NCBI GenBank assembly: GCA_036925085.1
Contig: JAUPFP010000061.1
Coordinates: 882,501-946,500 of the forward strand
Direction: 5' to 3'
DNA length: 64,000 bases
From: Brachycybe producta
Taxonomy: Eukaryota > Arthropoda > Diplopoda > Playtdesmida > Andrognathidae
The stretch's first letter is position 1, and each line of letters opens with the position of its first letter. Positions 10,795 to 21,842 of this stretch are shown here, in pieces. Under the pieces are notes generated by a model. That model saw nothing but the letters and a program-made list of their open reading frames with translations, had not been told where the DNA came from and ran no database searches. The position numbers and the translations under genes are program-made.

Positions 10795-11303
10795 TACGGA
10801 ACCCTGTAAAGGACATGCGAGATTTTTTTTTAAATCTCGACATTTCCACTTTTTCCAGAATCTCGACATTTCGACTTTAATCTCGACATTTCGACTTTAA
10901 TCTCAACATTTCGACTTTAAACTCGACATTTCGACTTTAATTTCGACATTTCGACTTTAATCTCGACATTTCGACTTTAATTTCGACATTTCGACTTTAA
11001 TCTCGACATTTCGAATTTAATCTTGAAATTTCCAATTTAATCTCGACATTTCGAATTCTTCCAGAATCTCGAAATTTCGACTTTTAATCTCTTATTCGGC
11101 CATGTTAATTATGCCATGTTTTGCGCACCATTCTCTTAATAATGAAATTATTGCAAGCGCCCTCTTGTAGCAGCAATAATTTAATTATTAGAGTATGGTG
11201 CGCACAACATGGCATACTTAACATGACCGAATAAAAGACATTAAATCTCGACATGTCGAGATTTAAAAGAAAAAATCTCGCCTGTCCTTTACGGGGCTCC
11301 ATA
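10795..11303. mobile_element. Foldback element carrying a 20-base tandem array
   Basis: Ends are TACGGAACCCTGTAAAGGAC and TGTCCTTTACGGGGCTCCA, followed inward by AATCTCG/CGAGATT arms. Between about 10849 and 11090 lie roughly twelve units of TCTCGACATTTCGACTTTAA with point changes. 11098-11225 is a second internal palindrome (CGGCCATGTTAATTATGCCA and its complement). The terminal motif is shared with 8453-8702 and 40163-40375. Confidence 0.8.
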
Positions 11304-11552
11304 CTTTGAAGTGTAGGCTGTACCCATATGAAATGATATGATTCAAGCGATGATGAGGATTTGAGCTGGAGGGAGGGAAGCTAGCTATTAAGTGATGTCG
11401 TTAAGAGTATATACCGAGTGCCCCGGAAGTTTGGCGACAGAGAGAGAGCAAATTAACATATCTCTTCCACCCATTTTCTTCAAATCTCGTTGTCGTTTGA
11501 GATGGAAAACACGTTTTTTTGAAGTCTTTGAACTGTTTGAATTTGGAGAATT

Positions 11553-11887
11553 AAGGCATTGCCAGACGGGCGACTTTTGGAAGACTTTTTTTTTGGCGAC
11601 AAAATGAAGTCGAATTGTCGCCAAAAACCGAACACTTAAAACAATGGGGTATTTTTAAAGTCGCCCTGTATCTAAAGAAGAAAACAAGAAACAGTGGTGC
11701 CGGTAGCGGAGATCGAAACACTTTCCGGAGATAGAAGCTGGAAAGTGTTTTAAAAGTCGCCTGTGTGCGAACGTTGGCTGGCGTCTTTACATAGAAATTA
11801 CATTGCGACGACACCACCCCTCTTTGGGGGGGGGGACGTTTGTCGCCGAAAAGTCTTTCAAACGTGTCGCCTGTCTGCCAATGCCTT
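11553..11887. mobile_element. TIR MITE with ends AAGGCATTGCCAGAC
   Basis: Left end AAGGCATTGCCAGACGGGCG and right end GTCTGCCAATGCCTT are inverted repeats. Further inward TTTGGCGACAA and TTTGTCGCC pair. About 335 bases, no ORF of its own, with a G run (11826-11835) inside. Confidence 0.75.
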
Positions 11888-12383
11888 TATTCTGCAAGCA
11901 GCCAAGGAGGCCTGTGGCAGTGTTACAAATGTCCAATTTCAGCATGCGAAATGCGTTGTCAAAACTCGAAAATATTAGCTCCACTAACAGTTGGAATGTG
12001 TCTGCTGCATCTGCATTAATAATTGCATTCGTAGAAAATTAACAGTCTCGTTATGCAAATTGTTTTCATGCATAAAATCCTCTTCAATTCATTTGGATTT
12101 TTTCCAGCTTTTTTTTTGGAGTAATTAATTAAATTTGGGCAATTGATCGGATGTCTTTGAACTTTTAGGGAATGGTTTGAACTTTATGGAGTCTTAAATT
12201 CTAGGTAAATAGATGGTCTTAAGTTTTTGAACTTCAATGAAATTCTCTGAAAAAAAAAAACCAACTCAAAACTCCAAATTTAGGCAAATTGTTCGTTTTT
12301 TTTAACTTTGGTTCAACGTTTTTGAGTCTGAGGCCTGAATCTGGACTCTAGGCAATGGTTAGGAGTTTCTGGACTCCATGGTT

Positions 12384-13325
12384 CATCGCAAAATTACTTC
12401 GAAAAACCTCCTCAAAGAGCGCTGGCATCGTTTTTCTATTGAGCCCATAGACTCGATGTTAAAGAAGAAACGTTAATTTTTAGAAATCGGGACGAACACA
12501 AGTTGGCTCCGCCCTTTTTATGACTTTTATGACAACTGGCAACTTGGTTTTGCAGTCTGACGTCACATGCTCCGCCCTTTTCAACGTCGAACCACACAAC
12601 AAACCAATTTGAAGTTGCCGGTCGTCATAAAAAGGGCGGAGCCAACTTGTGTTCGTCCCGATTTCTAAATGCCTGTCACAGTCGCGGCGGCAATATGTTT
12701 ATTTTTCATATTTAAAGTTGTCCAATGTTGATGGTTCAAACTGCAATGTTCGCTTTAAATATATGTTTATCTAGTGATAGAACGGCAAAAAATTGGAAAG
12801 TGTACTTCTATTTTTAAACAAATATTTCGAAATCGCGAATTTACTCAATGGCGTTTAACACTACTCCATTGAGTAAGAAAAACACAGCCATTAAAATGTT
12901 CATAAAAATACCTAAAAATAATTTTAACAAAAAAAAAAAACGGAAAAAAAAATCTATAAACGTGTTCATTTTTCCTGTTTTTTTTAAAATTATTTTTATG
13001 AGGTATTTTTAGGTTTTTCTTACTCAAAGGAGTTTAACAAAGTTGAAAATTAGCGATTTTGAAATTTTTTTTTTGTAAAAAAAAATAGAAGCACACTTTT
13101 CAATTTTTTGACAATCTAGCACTAGATAAACATATATTTAAAATGAACATTGCACTTTGAACCATCAAAATTAGACAACTTTAAATATGAAAAATAAACA
13201 TAATATTGTCACGACTGTGGATTTTAAAAATTAACATTTTTTCTTTAACATTGGGTCTATGGGACAATAGAAAAACGATGCTAGCGCTCTTTGTGGAGAT
13301 TTTTCGAAGTCATTTTGCGATGTAG
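12384..13325. mobile_element. Large foldback element (family F4) with an F1 copy nested in its left arm
   Basis: Arms of about 450 bases are imperfect inverted repeats: left ATCGCAAAATTACTTCGAAAA, GAGCGCTGGCATCGTTTTTC and ACTCAATGGCGTTTAACA; right the complements, ending TTTTTCGAAGTCATTTTGCG. The left arm is interrupted by an F1 MITE (12477-12676); the right arm shows the uninterrupted site. A single arm recurs at 17160-17484. No coding potential. Confidence 0.8.
12477..12676. mobile_element. Family F1 MITE nested in F4
   Basis: Runs from TAGAAATCGGGACGAAC to GATTTCTAAATGCCTGT. It has the F1 centre with TCTGACGTCACATGCTCCGC and paired GGGCGGAGCC arms. The outer ACAGGCA of the left end is missing, so it is slightly truncated. 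Confidence 0.82.
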
Positions 13326-13870
13326 CTTCTTAAGGCGCTTTTTTTTCTAGTTTTTTGAGGTTCTGAAGTTTTTAGGGGAATTTGGAGTTTGGATATTGAA
13401 ACGATCAAAAGCTGAAATTTTTATTTCAAATCGTGGCTGCCCCTTGTATATGAAAGGGGATCGGCAATCACTGAAAGCACCATTGCTAAATTTGGGAGTC
13501 CACAACATCCTTTTGGCAAACAAAGAATTATGCATTTTGCAATTATAAAGGTTGGATGCAAATCATGTTTTTTTTAAAAAATTCAAAAAATCGGATGTTT
13601 TTGATTTAAGTCGGAGTTTTTTTTTTTTAAATTTAAATTAGATTTTTTTTGTTTTATTTAAAATTTCACAAAATTGCTCTTTTCATTAACTGATATTTCA
13701 TGCAATTCGCCTTGTGAAGTAAATTCATTTCATGAAGCCCGTTATACACCTACAATTTTTACTTGCATCTTTGTGTCAATTAAAATGATGAATGATTTGG
13801 TACATAAAATGTATAAATTAATTGATAAGTGTCAATCGGCGGTTATACACAAGTAAAAGTATTCGAACAT

Positions 13871-14013
13871 TTGGGCGCAGCTGAAAAAATTCTGTTAGCC
13901 CCGCCCTTTTATGAGCATCAGACCAATAACAAACCCATAACGAACTGAATCAAACGCATAACAATCTTAAATAACGAATCAGAATGAACTTTTCGGGCTG
14001 TGCGCCCAACTGC
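13871..14013. mobile_element. Short TIR element related to F1/F2
   Basis: Ends TTGGGCGCAGCTGAAAAA and TTCGGGCTGTGCGCCCAA are an inverted pair. The interior has GCCCCGCCCTTTTATGAGC and AGACCAATAACAAACCC, words shared with F1 and F2. No coding capacity. Confidence 0.6.
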
Positions 14014-14157
14014 TTCTTGTGTTTTACTTTGTTGAAGTCTTTTTGACCTCAAGACAAAACCGTAGCATAATGCAGTGGCGTAACCAAGGGGAGGTCCGGA
14101 CCCCCCAAGATTCTTTATACATACCAAAAAAGAGCTTTGTTTATATTTGTTAGTTTT

Positions 14158-14233
14158 TTCTCAGTCTTTTTTTTTTTTCTCTTTCTCTCTCTACCTCTCT
14201 GTCTCTTTCTCTTTCTACCTCTCTGTCTCTTTC

Positions 14234-14278
<45 letters not shown>

Positions 14279-14290
14279 TTCTCTTTCTCT
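14158..14290. repeat. CT-rich microsatellite
   Basis: Polypyrimidine tract of CT, CTGT and TTTCT units with a pure (CT)n core near 14238-14272. Confidence 0.9.
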
Positions 14291-14329
14291 TAACCTGTAC
14301 CTTCAAAACTCATTTTGTCCCACCACCAT

Positions 14330-15360
14330 AATAGATGTTCTATTGAGCAACTTTTCAGCTAGTTGCCAACTACAGCAGACAGTGCCATGCTGCCCCAAAC
14401 TACCATGTGGAACATTCCATCTGAAACCCAGCGCATATACTGTATATGCATCACCACAACTCTGCTACTTATTGAAGACAACTTAAATGCTCAGCTTCAC
14501 CATACAATGGAACATGTGTTGTTGTTTACAGCAAAGTATGCTAGCAAATGAAGTCACCTGAGTGGTGTCTGAATGTCACGTGAGCACGTTATTTCCCTGG
14601 TTCCTTCCATTGCCACAGAAGGAAAAAGTTCTTCTCGGTTTTCCTCTTGACTTCTGGCATGGAACTTATGTTGATGCATATGATTTCAATATCGTTTCGA
14701 GCTTATGATGTGATGACGCTTGGCAACGGATCCACTCGACTGCGATCGCATTTCACTCATCATTTGATGAAACCCACAGCAACATACCATCACCACCAAC
14801 AACCAACCAACCACCATTTGAAATTTATAATAATGAATCGATGACGTATTTGTTGTAGTCATAAAAAAGCCAAAAAAAAAACTCCATTTTGCTTAAAATT
14901 AAGCAATTACTAGACAATTTGCAAAATGCAGTTTTATGGCACTGAAAACAATGTGTAAATTGCCATAAATAATAAGGCCCAAATTCAAGAAGGGAATTTA
15001 GCACTTGAACTTCAACTTCAACTTTTAGAACAGGGGTTTTCAACGCTGAAAAGTGAATGAACTTTAGCAGGATTTTTTTATGGTTTTAACCCTGCTCAGA
15101 GGGCTAAAGTTGAAACTCCTTTTTGAATTTTGAGCCTCAACAACTTTTTCGAAGCCGCGCTAGGAGTCTGATATTAGTGTTGTAAAAAACCGTGTTTTTT
15201 TTCTTCATGTTTTTTTTTTCTAAAAAAAAAACGTTTTTTTTTATTTTCCTTATTTTCCATTTCCAACCCTATTAAGTGTTGAAAATGAAAGTGTTTTTTT
15301 ACTATTTTTTTTTAAGTTTTTATTTTAAAAAATGTTTTTCAGATTTACTATCATATATAT
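14330..15360. other. Stretch without recognised gene
   Basis: Contains several short frames on the plus strand (14363-14551, 14647-14844). No splice-linked structure or family similarity was recognised and stops interrupt every frame. From about 15170 on it is poly(T)/poly(A). Confidence 0.4.
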
Positions 15361-15361
15361 A

Positions 15362-15883
15362 ACTAGTGGAGTAACCCGTCATAAATGACGGGAGCCAAAT
15401 TCACATGCAATTGTGCCCAGCATTAGAATTTCTTTTCCTCCACCCTTTTATGACATCAGACCATTGAGACCAAGTAACAAACCAATTAGAAATTGATGAC
15501 GTTCATAAAAGGGCTGAGCAAAAGAAATTCGAATGCTGGGCACAGTTGCCCGTGATAAATTCTAGTTTAATTTTGCTACTATTATTTCCTCCCCTTTTTA
15601 TATTTGAAAGAAAAAATGAGTTTTTCATTTTCTCTGGTGTGCGCATGCGCGTCGTTTGTTCCTTTTTTACTCCTATCATTTCAATTTCAGTCACCCCTTC
15701 CCCTTTTTTCCCCCCTCCACGTTTCTCTCCCCCCTTCTACACTTTCCAACCTTTTCGCCTCTCCAATTGAATATCATGGGGTTCTTGGATGGGAAGAGTG
15801 CATTTATTCATTTAAATTTATATAAATTCCGACGTGGTTCAAGGTTTTGTTACATCCACACACACACACGCACACACACACAC

Positions 15884-15974
<91 letters not shown>

Positions 15975-15995
15975 GACCTGGCTTAATATATAATA
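15362..15995. mobile_element. Family F2 element with an expanded CA microsatellite
   Basis: Starts ACTAGTGGAGTAACCCGTCA. Has the F2 palindrome around CAGCATTAGAATTTC/GAAATTCGAATGCTG, then TTTAATTTTGCTACTATTAT, GTGCGCATGCGCGTCG and ATTCATTTAAATTTATATAA in the same order as the copy at 42770. It ends in GACCTGGCTTAATATATA after about 115 bases of (CA)n (15858-15972). The 42770 copy has only about four CA units at the same place. Confidence 0.78.
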
Positions 15996-16009
15996 GATAA
16001 TAGAAGGTA

Positions 16010-16405
16010 ATTAAAACGACTTAATTCACGAATCTGACATAATTTCTATTCTTAATTCATTAATTTGCATTTCACTGCTTAATGTAAACTTTGTATTTTT
16101 CCCTATCGTAGAACTGAAACCAATCAGTAATCAGGATTCACCACCAACATATACCCAAAGAAAGGCTTTTTCATTGCATTTCCTCCCCCCCCCACCCCAT
16201 GCTGTTTTTTTTTCTAAATAAAACATGATTTTATAAAATAACGAACGCTTTCTAACTGAATCATTCAGCAATCTCGGGGACACACGTATTTAAAACCGAT
16301 CAATTTTCTTTCTTTTTTGCGTTTTTCTTTTCCCGCCGTTTTTAAATTTTTTTTTTCACTTTTTTTTTAAACACTTTTTTTTTTTAAATTTACATCACTA
16401 TTGGA
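16010..16405 (+). repeat. Dispersed repeat, inverted partner of 7538-7945
   Basis: Reads GTAATTAAAACGACTTAATT, AATTCATTAATTTGCATTTC, ATCAGGATTCACCACCAAC and TTTTCCCGCCGTTTTT, the reverse complement order of 7538-7945. It directly follows F2. No ORF. Confidence 0.7.
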
Positions 16406-16495
16406 TATACATGTACATGCAACTCAAACTGGAAAGCTGAAAAAGTCTGATAATTAGAAAATTTCTGTAAGAATTGTAGAATTTAGAAAAAAAGT

Positions 16496-17144
16496 TAAGC
16501 TGCTATTACACAAGCAACTTTTGATACAAGAAAACTTGCAATGTGACATGCAACTTCAATGTTTATAGTGTGATATGACATGCAACAGGAAAAAAAATTA
16601 TTTTTTAACTATTGTGAGACTCAGTCTCACCGAGTTGAACAGGTTCAACTTCTGACAGACTTTTCATGTAACTTTCTGACAAACAACCAATCAGGCCCAT
16701 TTGCCAGAAATGACATATGTAACATTGAACGAATTCCTTGTTCCATGACTGCTGGGTTATGAACTTCCTGTTAGTTGATCACAATATGGACACAAACCAA
16801 TGGGGGCAAACATTGAAGAAAATCATGTGCGATTTTCACTAAGATTCACAGCAGATCGTGTGGATGGAAAGTCATTTTACTTTTTAGCTGCAATTTCACT
16901 GGATATCCATCTGGAATAGAATTGAAATTTTAAAATTCAGTAAAATGCGGATTAAAAGTAAAATGGTTTCCGATATACGAGATTCACCCGAATGTGTCGG
17001 CCCCTTGACATAAACGAAGTTTTAAAAACTTGATTGGCAACTAGGTTATTGCATAGTGTGATATAGAAGTTTATTACAAAGTTCTAGTTGCAAGTCACAT
17101 CACAGGTTGCATTGCAAATTGAATTGCATTGGAGATTGCTAGTG
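16496..17144 (-). mobile_element. Family F3 element, copy B (inverted)
   Basis: Left end TTAAGCTGCTATTACACAAG. Core GATTCACCCGAATGTGTCGG is in the opposite orientation to copy A. The right end is degraded (GGAGATTGCTAGTGATCA). No transposase. Confidence 0.78.
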
Positions 17145-17159
17145 ATCATTTTAATGGAC

Positions 17160-17484
17160 GTTTTTTTTTCTTATTTGGGCGTACTCAATGGAGTTTAACA
17201 TAAGAGTTAGAAATTCGCGATTTTGAAATACATTTAAAAAATAGAACCGCACTTACCAATTTTTTTGTCATTCTATCACTCGATCAGCATATATTTAAGG
17301 TGCGCACATTGCACTTTGAAAACTTAAAATTGGACAACTTTAAATATGAAAAATAAACATATTGCCGCCGCGACTGTCTATTTGAAAAAAAATTATATTT
17401 TTCTTAAACATTGGGTCCATGGGCTCAATAGAAAAACGATGCTAGCGCGCTTTGATGAGATTTTTCGAAGTAATTTTGCGATGG
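17160..17484. mobile_element. Single arm of foldback family F4
   Basis: GTACTCAATGGAGTTTAACA, CATATATTTAAGGTGCGC, CGCCGCGACTGTC and GAAAAACGATGCTAGCGCGC follow the right arm of 12384-13325 in order. The second arm is absent, so this is a half element. Confidence 0.72.
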
Positions 17485-18115
17485 TATCCTCCTCCTTTTA
17501 AGTAAAATGCTGTATGTGTAAGTAATTGTACATAGCGACATGCTTACGGTTTTTACCTCTAAGGAAAGATGAAACTGAACTTTAAAAACGTCACTCTTTT
17601 CTAGAATAGAAATTTTCTTTTCTAAAGATAACTCATTTTGAAAGACAATCTTTATCATTTCCAAAGTCTTTTTTTAATTGAATAAGAAACTTAAGAATGA
17701 AAATTTTTGAGGGCTTTTTTTCTTTCTTTCATTCATTCTTTCTTTTTTCTTCTCTGCAAGTTTGAAATCGATTTTTGTGTCAAACTTCTTTTTCTTTCAT
17801 TCAAACTTTTTTCTTTCTATAAAAGAGGTGCAATAATAGGGATAGACCTCAGGTTCAGTTGGAAAAATAATAAATTCAACTTGAGGAGAAAAATTGAGTT
17901 TTTCAACGAGATTTTTCTCTTGATTTTTTTGTGTGTGTGCTTCTTTTGAACTTACGATGTGTGGAATACAATAGAAACATATTTTTCTTCCCTCCCCCCC
18001 CCAAAAAAAATCCATTGTACTCAATCGAAATTTCGTTTAGTTTTTTATTTTCTTAAAAAAAATCTAAAGTTTGATTTTGGTGTGTTTTGACCGGTGTCCA
18101 GTTAGTACTTTCACA

Positions 18116-18321
18116 ACAGGCATTTAGAAATCGGGACGAACTTCAGTTGGCTCCGCTCTTTTTATGACGACCGGCAACTTCTAATTGGTTGGTTATGTAG
18201 TCTGACGTCACATGCTCCGCCCTTTTCAACGTCGAACCACACAACAAACCAATTAGAAGTTGCCGGTCGTCATGAAAAGGGCGGAGCCAACTTATGTTTG
18301 TCCCGATTTCTAAATGCCTGT
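18116..18321. mobile_element. Family F1 palindromic MITE, complete
   Basis: ACAGGCATTTAGAAATCGGG at the left and CCCGATTTCTAAATGCCTGT at the right, arms with GGCTCCGC and GGGCGGAGCC, and centre TCTGACGTCACATGCTCCGC. About 206 bases. It has the cleanest ends of the five copies. Confidence 0.87.
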
Positions 18322-18357
18322 CTTTCACACGCCTTATATTAATGATGGCGATATACA

Positions 18358-19922
18358 GTGCGTTTCATATATATAGACGCACCCCAAAAATTGGTTATAA
18401 CTCGAGTTATAGTCAATGGATTCACCTGAAATTTTCAGCATAAAGAGATCATCTTATATTCTAAACTTTCTGCTAGGCAGAAATTTTTTTCTTTAAAAAG
18501 GTAAAAATTAAAAAAATTAAAAACTGGAAAATGACCGTTTCATAATTATAGACGCACTAATGAACTTTTCACTTTTATTAATTATTGTGACAAAATAACA
18601 TGCTGAATCATTAAAAATAGTAAGGTATACAACTGTTATGATGTTTCAAAACTTAAAACATTATTTTTTTACAGAATTAAACAATATTTATAAGCAAATT
18701 TGCAGAAATTCTACCCCGAAACAGCTAAAATGGGACTTTTCAACTCTGCTATTGTAGTATAATCATAGCAATCTGTAAATCATTATTGTATGATGTTGTC
18801 CCAAAAATTCTCTGTAAGATTTAAGTCCGGGGACACCCTGGCCATTCGAGAGTGTTGATATTCTGGTTTCGTAACCATTGATTCCTTAGATTACTGGAGC
18901 GAACTGGTGCATTTTCTTGCTCGAATGCTAAGCTAACGCTAGGAAATCGACTTTGGCAGGTCAGTAAACACTATCATAATATTGTCTGATAATAAACATT
19001 ATTTTTTGGTTGGTTCAAATGCGCTAAATACTTCGCATATTGTTAGGCCACCACCACCGACATATCTGAGTGCGTGAAAAAATTCAATCTCGATGATTCT
19101 GACGTTTTTTTTTTCTTTCTTCATATTGGAAGGATGTTACGAGAAAAGCACAATATTTTCCTAAACAAAATTTCGGCAGTGGGGGAGCCTAATATTATGG
19201 GGAACATTTAGTGCCTTTCGAACGAGCAGCTTAGTTTTTGAAACACGAGCTTAGCATTTATTTCAACCCAAATAAATATCAGTGATTATCAGACAATGTT
19301 ACGAGGGTATGTACTGCCATATTACATCGCTTCTATAGCATTTGCTTAGTATTCCAGCAAGAAAATGGCCCAGTTTCCTCCAATAACCTAACGAAGGAAT
19401 GGTTACGGAACCAAAATATCACCACTCTCGAATGGCCGGCGTGTCTCCCGGACTTAAATCCTGATGAAAACGTTTGGGACATCATTGTACATGATGATTA
19501 AGCAGATTGCCATCATGATAATACAATATCAAAGCTGAAAATTGCCATTTTAGCTCCTTTTCAGTAGAATTTCGGTAAATTTGCTTATAAATATTGTTTA
19601 ATTCTGTAAAAAAGAATGTTTTAAGTTTTGAAACATCATAACAGTCGTATACCTTACTATTTTTAATGATTCAGCATGTTATTTTGTCACAATAATTAAT
19701 AAAAGTGAAAAGTTCATTAGTGCGTCTATAATTATGAAACGGTCATTTTCCAGTTTTTAATTTTTTTAATTTTTACCTTTTAAAGAAAAAAATTTCTGCC
19801 TAGCAGAAAGTTTAGAATATAAGATGATCTCTTTATGCTGAAAATTTCAGGTGAATCCATTGACTATAACTCGAGTTATAACCTATTTTTGGGGTGCGTC
19901 TATATATATGAAACGCACTGTA
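18358..19922. mobile_element. Palindromic Tc1/mariner-type element with two transposase C-terminal remnants
   Basis: Ends are CAGTGCGTTTCATATATATA and TATATATATGAAACGCACTG, flanked by TA on both sides as expected for Tc1/mariner. Each arm runs about 670 bases; the outer 370 are nearly identical inverted repeats and the inner parts are more diverged. A second copy of the terminal motif (CGTTTCATAATTATAGACGC) lies about 175 bases inside each end, an IR/DR arrangement. On the plus strand about 19345-19499 encodes NLTKEWLRNQNITTLEWPAC followed by LPDLNPDENVWDI, the Tc1 DDE-region motif. The minus strand at about 18925-18780 encodes the same region with a frameshift (LRNQWLRNQNINTLEWPGC). No full transposase exists, so the element is non-autonomous. 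Confidence 0.88.
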
Positions 19923-19924
19923 TA

Positions 19925-20938
19925 ATGTGGCGAAAATTTGTACTCGGTGAAAGTTTCAACTGGGTGAAAAATAACAAGTGTTTCCTATGAAGAAAATGTG
20001 TTAATGCCATATTTCTATTAGTAGGAGAAAAGAAATTTGATACGGCGGCGACTAATAACAGAACAAACGTGGTCCCCGCTTATTCACTATTATGGCTTGG
20101 TTCATTACGTTAGGCCAATTGAAGTGAGAAAACCACATTCGCTTTAACAAAACCATAAATTGGCGTTTCTCATCATTATTTACATCGAAAACGGCATTAT
20201 AGTTAAATATATCCTACAACTAATTAAAATACATTAATTAACCTGAAATGATGAGAAGAAATTGAAGAAAAGTCGATGAAAAAAAAAAACACTCATCAAA
20301 AACGAAGGAAAAAGAAAAATGGCCACTCAAAAAAAACCGCAAAATGTACGAATAAGCACCGAAAAGAACGTTTAAACAAAAGTTGAATTTTTAATAATGA
20401 CCCAAAAAAAGAGGTTGAAAAAAAGTTGAAATTGTTTCAACTTTTGTTTAAATCTTCTTTTTTTGGTGAATATTTGTGCTTTTTACGTTTTTTTGAGTCG
20501 CCATCTTTCTTTTCGATTCGTTATTGGTGAGTGTTTTTTTTTTTCATCGATTTTTTCTTTCAATTTCTCAACATTTCAAGTAAATTAATGCATTTTAATT
20601 AGTTGTAGGATATACTTAACTATTGTTTTAAAGAAAAATAACACGATTTCGGTGTAAATGTTGATCAGAAACGGCAATTTATGGTTTAGTTAAAGCGGTA
20701 GAGCGATTGTGGTTTTTTTTCACTTCAATTGGCCTGACATAAGGAACCAAACCATAATAGTGTATAAGCGGGGGGGTGGGGGGGCACGTTTGTTCTGTTA
20801 TTAGTTTGCTGCCGTATCGAATTTTTTTCTCCTACTAATAGAAATGTCATAACATATTTTCTCGATAGGAAATGTTATTTTTCAACAGTTGAAATTTTCA
20901 CCAAGTTCAAATTTTCGTCACAGTGGAATCAAGGCCTT
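19925..20938. mobile_element. Large foldback element (family F5) interrupted by the Tc1 element
   Basis: Left arm: GGCGAAAATTTGTACTCGGT, ATTTCTATTAGTAGGAGAAA, GCGGCGACTAATAACAGAAC. Right arm has the complements and ends ATTTTCGTCACAGTGGAATC AAGGCC. Arms are about 450 bases. The missing left terminus appears to lie beyond the Tc1 element at 18331-18357 (GCCTTATATTAATGATGGCG). No coding potential. Confidence 0.75.
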
Positions 20939-21122
20939 ATGCCTTGTTTCCACTTGGTCGCGAAAATTTAAACTTTTTTTGACAATTCAAACTGGTGAAA
21001 AACGGAACACAGTGGCCGTTGCCTATGATAGTGGATGGGCGTGGGCCAGGTGGTCTTCCATTTTTCACCAGTTGAATTGTGAAAAGGTTGAAATTTTCGA
21101 CCCAGTGGAAACAAGGCATTAA
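20936..21122. mobile_element. Short TIR MITE with ends ATGCCTTGTTTCCAC
   Basis: Left TTATGCCTTGTTTCCACTTG and right CAGTGGAAACAAGGCATTAA are inverted. Inner arms GAAAATTTAAAC/GTTGAAATTTTC and CAATTCAAACTGGTGAAAAA also pair. Its ends resemble those of F5, so it is probably an internal deletion relative. It abuts F5. Confidence 0.75.
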
Positions 21123-21170
21123 GATCACTTTTGACTTTTTCAGTTGTGAAGATCAATCTTTTCATTGTTT

Positions 21171-21192
21171 CCCCCCCCCCCCCCCCCCCCCC
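21171..21192. repeat. Poly(C) tract of 22
   Basis: Twenty-two consecutive C, matching in length the poly(G) at 7731-7752. Confidence 0.9.
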
Positions 21193-21417
21193 ATTCTTAA
21201 TTATGAAATTTTAGAGCTCACTTTGAAAAAAAAAGATTATTAAAACTTTTTTTTATTCAATAGAAGCTTAATTCTTTTCTTGATGAACGTTTTTGTTTCA
21301 TCTTTTTCACAAGTCATTTCTTGTGAATCTTGTTTTTGAAGGAGGAGGAGTGAGGGGGGGGGGGGAGAAACATGTTGCCATAGTAATATGTTAGTTAAAC
21401 AACACTTGTGATTATGG

Positions 21418-21510
21418 GTCTTTTCTCTCTTTCTTTTCTTTCTCTCTGTCTGTCTGTCTTTCTCTCTCTGTCTGTCTTTCTCTCTCTCTGTCTGTCTTTC
21501 TCTCTCTCTG

Positions 21511-21543
<33 letters not shown>

Positions 21544-21544
21544 G

Positions 21545-21601
<57 letters not shown>

Positions 21602-21834
21602 GTCTGTCTTTCTCTCTCTGTCTGTCTTTCTCTCTCTCTGTCTCTCTCTCTCTGTCTTTCTCTCTCTGTCTGTCTTTCTCTCTCTCTGTCTCTCTCTCTC
21701 TGTCTGTCTCTCTCTCTCTCTCTGTCTCTCTGTCTCTTCTCCGCCTCTCTCTCCCTCTCTCTCTCCGCCTCTCTCTCTCTCCTCTTTTCTCTATTTCTCT
21801 CTTTCTCTATTTCTCTCTTGTCTTTCTCTTTTCA
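21418..21834. repeat. 420-base polypyrimidine (CT/CTGT) tract
   Basis: Almost pure pyrimidine on the plus strand, made of TCTC, CTGTCTGT and TTTCTCTC units arranged in a higher-order repeat of about 40-60 bases (CTCTGTCTGTCTTTCTCT). The long frame through it is a repeat artefact. Confidence 0.93.
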
Positions 21835-21842
21835 AGATATGA

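Noticed and set aside
10849..11090. CRISPR-like array
   Set aside because: Units are contiguous 20-base tandem repeats without spacers, in an animal genome.
14363..14844. Short plus-strand frames that look mildly coding
   Set aside because: No acceptor/donor pairs linking them and no recognised motif; stops interrupt any joined reading.
21408..21842. 144-residue Ser/Leu frame
   Set aside because: Translation of the CT/CTGT microsatellite.
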